This document shows positions 1 to 5,062 of a stretch of DNA of 5,178 nt, piece after piece. The stretch is taken from contig DOCI01000154.1 in assembly GCA_003503535.1 (NCBI GenBank), positions 10,451 to 15,628 on the forward strand. Reading direction: 5' to 3'. The notes under the pieces were generated by a model. The model was not told the DNA's origin, did not search any database, and was given only the letters and a program-made list of their open reading frames with translations. A program made the translations under genes and the position numbers. Source of the stretch: Planctomycetaceae bacterium (lineage in GTDB: Bacteria; Planctomycetota; Planctomycetia; Planctomycetales; Planctomycetaceae). How positions within the stretch are numbered: the stretch's first letter is position 1; each line of letters begins with the position of its first letter.

Positions 1-630
1 AAAATCACTGATCATTTAAGGATTTGATGCAGCATATCGAGCGAACCTCTCATTTCAAGAGTGTCCAAAAATCGCGCACGGTCATGTAGGACCTTATCAT
101 TCGAGGGTTAGAAAAGTCAAATATGTAACGCCTTCAATTCAATGGATTATTTGATGGTAAACACATTCAGTGAAATAAGAGAGAAAATGGACAAGCCAGA
201 CCTGTCCCCAATTATGGTACAAACAACTCATTTGGAGCATCTCTAAATGTAGTGTGCCTACACATGTCCGATGTTTCTCCAAACGATGGGTCCCGATTTG
301 ATTCGACGGTCCTCGACTTTAGACGAAACCTTCAGATTCATTCTCTTTGGAATAATTCACCAGAGCATGTTGGCCGGACTGCGAACGCAGTTCATAAGAA
401 CTCTGTGACAACAGTCCGTAGTCCTCGGCACCGGTCAACTTCTGTTGATGACTGGCTTCAGCGCATCCTGATTCAGTACCATAAAACGTGATGTTTGCTC
501 AATTCGAATCTCACGCTTGATTTCTGTAAGATCATGCAATTATTTCTCAAAACAACAGTTGGCCGTATATTGTTTCAATTCAATATTTCAGGGCGATTCG
601 AAAGATAATTGCGGCGTTGGTTGGGAGCAA
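1..630. other. Left flank with no supportable gene
   Basis: All six frames contain stops within the first 20 bases or so, so no gene enters from the left edge. Two small plus-strand open frames are present, 154-246 (30 codons) and 252-491 (79 codons). Neither has a ribosome binding site, a recognisable motif or a convincing codon pattern, and I do not call them. The stretch is A+T-richer than the gene that ends at 631. Because that gene is transcribed leftwards, its terminator should lie here, but I see no G+C-rich hairpin followed by a T run on the minus strand. The only hairpin close by is a weak A/T one at 567-586. Confidence 0.5.
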
Positions 631-2178
631 TCACAGTTGCTTGAGGAATTCCTCTACCTGGGCGGTGAACAGCTGCAGCCAGCCTGGGCCGACCAGGGAA
701 TCGCAGTCTTCCTGTGCACAGCCGGGATTGTTGAGTTGGTCATCGGTAGGCGCGTAATACAGATACCCGTTCGTGTATCCAGCCACAAACGTGGCATCAC
801 GCGGAGCGTTCTGTTTGATGTCGAGCCCGATCTGGACGGTCAGTTCGCCGGGGAAGGTGACGAGGGTGAATTCGCCCACCCGCAGTCCCAGAATTTCGGC
901 ATCGACGGTTGTCGCGTTCAGCGCCTCAGATTTCGCCTGATGCCGTTTGAGCAGGTTGACGTTAGTCTTCACCCGCGTGAGCTCTTCCATGGTGTGAATG
1001 TTGCGGATGTAAGCTTCCAGATTCCTGCGGTTCTCTGCGTCGAGTCTCTCCCAGTCATCGCGGCCGATCAGCTGATCGTGCAGATACCCGTGTGAATAAT
1101 ATGACGGATACTTTTCGGACAGTTTGTACTTGACCAGCAAGGGCACAAAAGTTTTGAAATTCAGGCTCGTGCCCGTTAGTGCCTCGACGAGCCGATCCTG
1201 CTCCGCCTGCAGCGAAGCGATCCGCGACGTGTGATCGGCCCGTGGTAACTGCAACGTCGTGTGTAGCATTTTGAAATCGGTTGTTGTGGTGCATTTAATC
1301 TGCCGAATTGCTTTGAGCGTACTCAAGCCGAGTCGATTTCCCAGATGTTCGGCATGTCGGGGCACGCTGACATCTTTATACATAATGGGGTTGATATCCC
1401 CAGCGCAGCCCTGCACAAATAGAGCGATTGTGTCCGGGCTGAGATTGTCTTCGATCACCGCCGAGGCGTAGCCGGTCATATCAGCCGTGTTGCCAGCCGT
1501 GCGGGGCGTACCCAGAATCGGATGACAGGCAAAGTTATACAGCACTGCAAGCGTTTCCCCGTTGAGCCGATCCAGCCTCAGGACTCCAATCTCGGGATCG
1601 ATCGGTCCGATCTCTGCGACCTCCTCATCGGCTGGCAGCGAATAGGCATGCCGCACATCGACCTGTTTGCCATTTTTGAGCAGCAGCCGTCGGTTTTCCA
1701 TCACTCGGTTTTCAAAACCAGTACCCCAGCCGACCCGCACCGGCTCCAGTTTTTCGTAAGCTTGTTTAACGACGGCAATCGTGCGGTCGGCCACATCCGT
1801 GCAGACAACACCATGGCAGTGGCTGGCATTGACGAGCAACCTCGTCGGATCGAGCTGCAAATCCTGTTTCAAAGCGGCCCTCACCGTCGGTAGAAAATCA
1901 TTTTTGATCGGTCCGATCTCTGCAATCGCAACCACATCAAGCGTCACAATGACCGCAGTTGTTTCTCCATCGCTGAGCACCAGTGCCCGCGCCCACAAAT
2001 GTTCGGGAGGTTCGGCAACGTCCCGATTTGTAATATCAATCTTCGCCGCTCCAGCTTTCAGTTCGGCTTGTGCCCCCGAAACCCCAAGCCCCCCGAACAC
2101 GGCCATGCAGGCCGCCAGCAACAGTAAAAACCGGGAAGATGTCAGCTGATATCGTGAACCCGTCTCGTGAAATTTCAT
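631..2178 (-). CDS. Secreted neutral/alkaline ceramidase-like hydrolase
   Basis: This 515-residue protein resembles the N-terminal catalytic domain of neutral/alkaline non-lysosomal ceramidases, which are zinc amidases. Residues 1-38 look like a signal peptide: a polar start, a hydrophobic core at 17-36 and AQA before E39, so it should act outside the cytoplasm. Matching landmarks in order are NASHCHG (117-123, with candidate zinc ligands His120 and His122), NFACHPI (215-221, His219), QGCAGDINP (256-264), FPGELTVQIG (442-451, Glu445) and GYTNGYLYYAPT (467-478, a Tyr-rich segment where the family has its Tyr ligand). Two features argue against true ceramidase activity. The amidase motif GDVSPN reads GDINPI here, putting Asn263 at the catalytic Ser. 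The protein is also shorter than characterised ceramidases and seems to lack their C-terminal Ig-like domain. No clear Shine-Dalgarno site precedes the start, which I chose because it gives a complete signal peptide. Family membership is likely; the substrate is unknown. Confidence 0.88.
   Translation of the reverse strand: MKFHETGSRYQLTSSRFLLLLAACMAVFGGLGVSGAQAELKAGAAKIDITNRDVAEPPEHLWARALVLSDGETTAVIVTLDVVAIAEIGPIKNDFLPTVRAALKQDLQLDPTRLLVNASHCHGVVCTDVADRTIAVVKQAYEKLEPVRVGWGTGFENRVMENRRLLLKNGKQVDVRHAYSLPADEEVAEIGPIDPEIGVLRLDRLNGETLAVLYNFACHPILGTPRTAGNTADMTGYASAVIEDNLSPDTIALFVQGCAGDINPIMYKDVSVPRHAEHLGNRLGLSTLKAIRQIKCTTTTDFKMLHTTLQLPRADHTSRIASLQAEQDRLVEALTGTSLNFKTFVPLLVKYKLSEKYPSYYSHGYLHDQLIGRDDWERLDAENRRNLEAYIRNIHTMEELTRVKTNVNLLKRHQAKSEALNATTVDAEILGLRVGEFTLVTFPGELTVQIGLDIKQNAPRDATFVAGYTNGYLYYAPTDDQLNNPGCAQEDCDSLVGPGWLQLFTAQVEEFLKQL
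1600..1617. repeat. 18-bp direct repeat, copy 1, inside the ceramidase-like gene
   Basis: The 18 bases GATCGGTCCGATCTCTGC recur exactly at 1906-1923, 306 bp away, which is 102 codons and in the same frame. Each copy contains the odd palindrome GATCGG-T-CCGATC. On the minus strand this copy encodes AEIGPI at residues 188-193 of the ceramidase-like protein. Confidence 0.8.
1906..1923. repeat. 18-bp direct repeat, copy 2, inside the ceramidase-like gene
   Basis: Exact second copy of the repeat at 1600-1617. On the minus strand it encodes AEIGPI at residues 86-91, so the peptide repeats at an interval of 102 residues. Identical codon choice in both copies is more than the protein sequence alone requires. 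Confidence 0.8.
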
Positions 2179-2182
2179 ATCG

Positions 2183-2248
2183 TCATTTCTTGTTGAAGCA
2201 AAAAATAGCCTGAAACAAAACGCCGGTCGACGTAATCGCGCCGGTCAT
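2183..2248 (-). CDS. Possible 21-residue leader ORF before the ceramidase-like gene
   Basis: A 21-codon frame starts with ATG at 2248, preceded by the purine-rich stretch AGAGAGATTGAG. It stops with TGA at 2183, four bases before the ATG of the ceramidase-like gene (TGA-CGAT-ATG). The peptide begins MTGAITSTGVLFQ and resembles nothing I know. The tight spacing would allow translational coupling, and the main gene has no obvious ribosome binding site of its own, which makes coupling attractive. A frame this short can easily arise by chance, so the call rests on position alone. Confidence 0.25.
   Translation of the reverse strand: MTGAITSTGVLFQAIFCFNKK
2221..2246. promoter_or_regulatory. Paired 8-bp direct repeats upstream of the ceramidase-like gene
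   Basis: CGCCGGTC occurs at 2221-2228 and again at 2239-2246, with an 18-bp repeat period, 43 to 68 bp upstream of the start codon at 2178. The two G+C-rich copies stand out in a less G+C-rich spacer. Direct repeats at such spacing can be a binding site for a transcription regulator. They also overlap the possible leader ORF, so part of the pattern could be coding. I cannot place a promoter here with confidence. Confidence 0.25.
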
Positions 2249-2258
2249 CTCAATCTCT

Positions 2259-2507
2259 CTAAAAAAACTCGTTGTCTTTGAGCAGCACGTGAACCACTTC
2301 GGCGACCGACTCATTATATCGATGCCTGCACGTCAGCGTTGACAACTGCAACTCATCGTCAGCCGATGCCAGTTCGGGCAGATGTCCATTGGGGGACATC
2401 TCCAGCGATTCTAATTGAATCGCCTCGATCAGGAAAACGGAAAAGGCAGCGATGATCATCAAGCAGAATATGACAACCTCTGCAGCTGAACGAACTTCAG
2501 ACAACAC
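2259..2507 (-). CDS. Uncertain small membrane protein, 82 residues
   Basis: This frame opens with GTG at 2507 and closes with TAG at 2259. It lies on the same strand as the ceramidase-like gene, 80 bp upstream of it. Residues about 9-30 form one hydrophobic segment (VVIFCLMIIAAFSVFLIEAI), followed by a polar tail rich in Asp, Glu and Leu that ends CRHRYNESVAEVVHVLLKDN. The tail shows a plausible coding codon pattern, with many G or C third positions. Against a real gene are the GTG start without a Shine-Dalgarno site, the short length and the lack of any recognised family. An internal ATG at 2459 would give 66 residues but cuts the hydrophobic segment. It could be a small membrane protein, the 3' remnant of a larger gene, or chance. 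Confidence 0.3.
   Translation of the reverse strand: MLSEVRSAAEVVIFCLMIIAAFSVFLIEAIQLESLEMSPNGHLPELASADDELQLSTLTCRHRYNESVAEVVHVLLKDNEFF
2380..2401. repeat. 8-bp inverted repeat (hairpin)
   Basis: AGATGTCC at 2380-2387 pairs perfectly with GGACATCT at 2394-2401 across a 6-base loop. No T run follows on either strand, so it is not a typical intrinsic terminator. It lies inside the uncertain 82-residue minus-strand ORF. Confidence 0.4.
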
Positions 2508-2624
2508 CAGTCAACCACACCAACCAATCAGTCAGCAAACATCCAGACGACTTGATTATTCCACAATATTCCGCTTAAAACAAGCCGATACTCCGACCTC
2601 TCGCCTTTTCTATACTCGGAATGA

Positions 2625-3017
2625 ACCATAAAATCGGTCAACGAAAATGGCGATCCTGAACTTGTCGCGGAACAATGACGACATACGATTGAACAACGCG
2701 CCACCGAAATGTGAATAACGATGGCACAGGAATATTGGTAACATCGCTGGTTCAACCGCTTTCGCTCAAAATAAGAAAACGCTCAGATCCTTAATGTGAT
2801 AGATGATCTGAATGATGCATGGAGCAATGTAGAAGCGCGATGTGCACGACTTGCAGACCGGAATGGAATCAATCAGCCGGGATGGTAGATCGAAGAACGG
2901 AGTCTTTGCGACTTGCAGCAAGATGTGAAACTCATAAATCCGCATAACAAAATATTTCACCGGAGTTGCAGACTGGTCGAATCTGAATTCGAAGTCGATG
3001 ATGATCAACCCAGATGA
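2625..3017 (+). pseudogene. Possible decayed reading frame upstream of the broken helix-turn-helix gene
   Basis: One plus-strand frame (codons in phase with 2631) reads like a former protein but has in-frame stops at 2676, 2712, 2739, 2772, 2886 and 3015. Segments between the stops look protein-like, for example SVNENGDPELVAEQ, IDDLNDAWSNVEARCARLAD and RLVESEFEVDDDQP. About a third of the codons begin with G, mostly GAA and GAT, as expected of real coding DNA. Each stop could come from a single change of CGA, CAA or CAG. The same frame continues into the helix-turn-helix remnant at 3102-3164. I do not recognise a family, and open minus-strand frames over the same region read less like proteins. 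It could be the end of a dead recombinase or an accessory gene, or non-coding DNA with chance bias. Confidence 0.3.
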
Positions 3018-3075
3018 TTATGAACTTTATTTCGACGAATCAGCAGTTGAACCTCATTTGCAGTCGCGCCGAGAA

Positions 3076-3280
3076 AGACTAATTCAAGCACAATAGGCAA
3101 CGTGAGCCGGGCTCGGATTTCGCAAATCATGAACCTGTTGAACCAGGCTACTGAGGTTAAGTAAGCGATCCGTTTTTTTACCACGGGCAGAGCAGGGGGG
3201 ATCCGATGACTGAAAGGGAGCTTAGAGAGGTTGTTGAGGTGCAGAATTGGGGGGGGGAGCATTTCGGAATCTGGTGTTAA
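3076..3280 (+). pseudogene. Broken recombinase-associated helix-turn-helix protein
   Basis: Three consecutive plus-strand pieces match, in order, the C-terminal half of the small helix-turn-helix proteins encoded beside serine recombinases in planctomycetes. The first, VSRARISQIMNLL (3105 or slightly earlier, to 3140), is the helix-turn-helix core. FLPRAEQG (3175-3198) corresponds to the family FLPR-x-E-x-G segment. DPMTERELREVVEVQNW (3200-3250) corresponds to the family DPI-x-ER-x-LR segment ending in a W. The pieces lie in three frames. A stop at 3162 interrupts the first, and the shifts fall at a run of seven T (3173-3179) and a run of G (3195-3200). The last frame runs on to TAA at 3278. 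LIQAQ, at 3076-3090 in yet another frame, may be the residue of the preceding QAELA-like segment. I recall the family pattern from memory and could not align it. An intact copy elsewhere would be expected to bind DNA; this one cannot be translated whole. Confidence 0.6.
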
Positions 3281-3426
3281 TTGAAAATCGATTTCATAAC
3301 CTGATGTTGTCGCGGCGAACTTAATTTAATGATATCGTTCTTGAAGAGCCCGAAACCGGAGAGTACTCTTAATTGTGTTGTGAAAAATACGGTCATGTAC
3401 CAACTTCGATGCGGTATCGTAACCTG

Positions 3427-3507
3427 ATGGATCATCAGAAATCCGTCGCAAAATGCCTGGCCATTCTTCTATTTATGAGTTATTTGATCCCTACTCGACC
3501 GCAATAA
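3427..3507 (+). CDS. Possible 26-residue leader peptide ending in a hairpin loop
   Basis: ATG at 3427 opens a 26-codon frame that ends with TAA at 3505-3507. The peptide has a charged start (MDHQKSVAK), a hydrophobic middle (CLAILLFMSYLI) and a PTRPQ end. Its stop codon sits in the 4-base loop of the hairpin at 3495-3516, and the next gene starts 34 bases after the stop. A ribosome finishing this peptide would hold the hairpin open, which is the geometry of a translation-sensing leader. No Shine-Dalgarno site precedes the ATG and chance is a real alternative. Confidence 0.2.
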   Translation: MDHQKSVAKCLAILLFMSYLIPTRPQ

Positions 3508-3516
3508 TGCGGTCGA
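3495..3516. promoter_or_regulatory. Strong hairpin upstream of the 111-residue gene
   Basis: TCGACCGCA (3495-3503) and TGCGGTCGA (3508-3516) form a perfect 9-bp stem closed by the loop ATAA. It ends 25 bp before the ATG at 3542. No T run follows, so an intrinsic terminator is unlikely. It could be an operator read as double-stranded DNA, or an RNA structure in the untranslated leader that affects translation or stability of the following message. Confidence 0.5.
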
Positions 3517-3541
3517 ATACTTAACAGGCATAACGGAACAC

Positions 3542-3877
3542 ATGAATCTCGCGTCACAAAAGGCATATCGCTACGTTATATATTATGCGATGCTTGATAT
3601 ACGCGGACTTACTTGGTTTGCTTGGAGCTGGACTGAGCGGATCAACCCTTTCTTTTATATGCGGCAGTTACCCAGAATCCGAGCAAAAGGTGCTCTCGCT
3701 AACTGGCTTCATAATCTGGCGCAATTCTCAGCATTGGAGTTCGAGAGATTTGAAGAAGACCGATTCTGGACTGAATATGAGTACTTGGCACGCACGCACG
3801 GAAAATATTGGGCTTACGATTATCGAAAGTTTTTCGATGAAAGAAAGGTTGAGTTCAAAAATGAGAGAGGAACTTAA
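3542..3877 (+). CDS. Aromatic-rich hypothetical protein, 111 residues
   Basis: I do not recognise this family. The protein is rich in aromatic residues, with Trp at 25, 28, 30, 55, 76 and 90 and many Tyr and Phe. It alternates hydrophobic and charged stretches: RYVIYYAMLDIR (10-21), NWLHNLAQFSALEFERFEEDRFW (54-76, written here only as a landmark) and a basic-acidic tail YDYRKFFDERK (92-102). This looks like a helical soluble or peripheral protein. Residues 11-30 are hydrophobic but contain Asp19 and Arg21, so a true membrane helix is doubtful, and no signal peptide is visible. Codon use looks natural, and the overlapping frame at 3585-3884 reads less like a protein. The ATG at 3542 has only a weak GGAA before it, but no better start exists downstream of the hairpin. 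The next gene starts 33 bp after the stop, so co-transcription is likely. Confidence 0.65.
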   Translation: MNLASQKAYRYVIYYAMLDIRGLTWFAWSWTERINPFFYMRQLPRIRAKGALANWLHNLAQFSALEFERFEEDRFWTEYEYLARTHGKYWAYDYRKFFDERKVEFKNERGT

Positions 3878-3910
3878 CATTTAGCTCCAGCTTGAGTGTA
3901 AGATAACAAT

Positions 3911-4711
3911 ATGAAACCATACTACCTCATCATCTCATTCATTCTGACCATGTGCGTGACCGCACGAGCGGACGATGCGTTTAAGCCGGAGTTCTATGCT
4001 TTTTTTAATGGTATGCCGCCCATGTCTTATGAGGATGAGGCGATAATGCTCAAGGGGCTTGGATACAATGGTATTAGCCAGATCTATGGTGGCGGGGACG
4101 AGTTGGAACAGCGTGTCGACGTATACAGGAAGCACGGACTCAAAGTGTTAAGTGTTTATCTCGGAGCATCAGATAAGCCGATAAACGCCAATCTCGTTAA
4201 ATCGCTGGAAAATGGCGGTATGATCGAGTTGACGGTTAAGAATATTTCTCCGGAGGTGATCGAGTCTATTCGTCAGACAGCGGAGATGGCGGCGCAGTTA
4301 AATATTCGCGTGGCAGTCTATCCGCATCACGGAAACGCAGTGGCGACGATGCCACAGGCGATCGACCTTGTCGAGAAGGTGAACCACCCGAATCTCGGCA
4401 TCATGTTCAATCTCTGCCACTTTCTTAAGAACGAAAAAGCGGAGAACCTGGAGAGTGTCCTTGGGAAAGCTGCTCCTTACCTCTTCTCAGTCAGTACTTG
4501 CGGCGCCAACTTGGACGGAAAGAATTGGGACACACTGATTCAAACGCTCGACAAAGGCACTTTTCCGCAGAAGCGACTCTTCGCGGCACTGAAAAAATTG
4601 AATTTCACAGGTCCGGTTGGATTGCAATGTTTCGCCGTGAAAGGTGATAAGCGCACCAATCTTAAGAACTCCATCGATGCATGGAAAACGATTCTTAATG
4701 AACTTCAATAG
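3911..4711 (+). CDS. Exported sugar phosphate isomerase/epimerase-like TIM-barrel protein
   Basis: This 266-residue protein belongs to the xylose-isomerase-like TIM-barrel superfamily, usually annotated sugar phosphate isomerase/epimerase. Residues 1-20 form a signal peptide (hydrophobic core at 4-16, ending ARA before D21), so it should act in the periplasm; Cys15 is not in a good lipobox. Barrel landmarks are GYNGISQIYGGG (51-62), the strand VAVYPHHGN (134-142), the helix with AIDLVEKVN (150-158), GIMFNLCHFL (163-172), LFSVSTCGAN (191-200) and the last strand GPVGLQCFAVKGD (234-246). The length suits the family plus a signal peptide. Positions that normally bind the metal are altered: strand-5 Glu appears as Tyr137, strand-6 Asp as Asn167 and strand-8 Glu as Gln239, while His170 is kept. 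The start lacks a clear Shine-Dalgarno site but gives a complete signal peptide. Fold assignment is firm; the reaction is not known. Confidence 0.88.
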   Translation: MKPYYLIISFILTMCVTARADDAFKPEFYAFFNGMPPMSYEDEAIMLKGLGYNGISQIYGGGDELEQRVDVYRKHGLKVLSVYLGASDKPINANLVKSLENGGMIELTVKNISPEVIESIRQTAEMAAQLNIRVAVYPHHGNAVATMPQAIDLVEKVNHPNLGIMFNLCHFLKNEKAENLESVLGKAAPYLFSVSTCGANLDGKNWDTLIQTLDKGTFPQKRLFAALKKLNFTGPVGLQCFAVKGDKRTNLKNSIDAWKTILNELQ

Positions 4712-4721
4712 AGTGCCCGAG

Positions 4722-4754
4722 CCCAGGACCAGTGAGACGTCAGCTATTCCTGGG
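4722..4754. repeat. Inverted repeat 10 bp after the TIM-barrel gene, possible terminator
   Basis: CCCAGGA (4722-4728) pairs perfectly with TCCTGGG (4748-4754) across a 19-base loop, starting 10 bases after the stop codon of the TIM-barrel gene. The position suits a transcription end or an RNA-stabilising hairpin. No T run follows and the loop is long, so it is not a classic intrinsic terminator. Confidence 0.3.
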
Positions 4755-4853
4755 GAAGTCCAGACACAATCATCTTAATTTGAGGTAAGCGGAGAGTAAG
4801 AAACAAAGAATGAGAGAATGATGAAAATTCGCGATTCGACCAGTAAAATCCCC

Positions 4854-4889
4854 CTTTGATTGGAGTAGACTTTGTGACTTTAATTGGGG
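4854..4889. promoter_or_regulatory. Pair of 12-bp imperfect direct repeats, candidate operator
   Basis: CTTTGATTGGAG (4854-4865) and CTTTAATTGGGG (4878-4889) match at 10 of 12 positions with a 24-bp period, a little over two helical turns. They lie about 175 to 210 bp upstream of the cytochrome gene. A dimeric regulator could bind such a pair. The distance from the start codon and the low complexity keep confidence low. Confidence 0.2.
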
Positions 4890-5048
4890 GAAAGGTACAG
4901 ACGAACTCACAGTTTGGCGGAAAAAATTCATAATCGTTCAGGAAGTGTGATTGCAACCTTTGTGGGGTTTGGAATCGCAGACAACAGAACTTTGATCACT
5001 TTGGCTGAAGTGGATGCAAAAATCGTTCTGGCGATTCGTTAGATCGAG

Positions 5049-5053
5049 AGGAG
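5049..5053 (+). promoter_or_regulatory. Shine-Dalgarno site of the cytochrome gene
   Basis: AGGAG at 5049-5053, inside a longer purine run, ends 9 bases before the ATG at 5063. It is the only clear Shine-Dalgarno site in the window and fixes the start of the following partial gene. Confidence 0.75.
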
Positions 5054-5062
5054 AATAAGAGG

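Larger units (their letters stand above)
3281..3541. other. Intergenic region before the 111-residue gene
   Basis: No gene of ordinary size is present. The stretch contains a perfect 10-bp palindrome AGAGTACTCT (3360-3369), a 15-bp odd palindrome CTGATG-GAT-CATCAG (3424-3438), a 26-codon frame (3427-3507) and the strong hairpin at 3495-3516. The sequence is A+T-rich, and any promoter for the genes at 3542 and 3911 probably lies here, but I cannot point to convincing -35 and -10 elements. Confidence 0.45.
4712..5062. other. Intergenic region before the cytochrome gene
   Basis: This 351-bp gap contains no plausible gene. It holds an inverted repeat soon after the TIM-barrel stop (4722-4754), a pair of similar 12-bp direct repeats (4854-4889) and, at its right end, the purine-rich ribosome binding site of the next gene. 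The middle (about 4780-4850) is A+G-rich on the plus strand. The promoter of the cytochrome gene should be here, but I cannot fix its elements. Confidence 0.5.

Noticed and set aside
154..246. 30-codon plus-strand frame, and an open frame without a start codon at 20-150
   Set aside because: Both are short with no recognisable content. The 20-150 frame reads somewhat protein-like but has no ATG and matches nothing I know.
252..491. 79-codon plus-strand open frame
   Set aside because: No ribosome binding site, recognisable motif or convincing codon pattern; it contains runs typical of chance translation.
567..586. Inverted repeat ATATTG / CAATAT with an 8-base loop downstream of the ceramidase-like gene
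   Set aside because: The stem is short and A/T-rich with no T run in the transcribed direction, so it is too weak for a terminator call.
517..1095. 192-codon plus-strand frame antisense to the ceramidase-like gene
   Set aside because: Shadow of a G+C-richer real gene on the other strand; its translation has no family features.
3249..3257. Run of nine G as a possible special structure
   Set aside because: A single G run cannot form an intramolecular quadruplex; it is more simply a slippage site or sequencing-error site in the dead gene.
2528..3262. Three minus-strand frames (2528-2755, 2766-3008, 3005-3262)
   Set aside because: They read less like proteins than the plus strand, and the last is directly antisense to the recognisable helix-turn-helix remnant.
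3585..3884. 99-codon frame overlapping the 111-residue gene
   Set aside because: The 3542 frame has the more protein-like composition, and this one lies inside it with a start 43 bp later.
4849..4891. TCCCCC and GGGGGA arms about 33 bases apart
   Set aside because: Only six base pairs with a long loop and no follow-on features; probably chance within low-complexity sequence.
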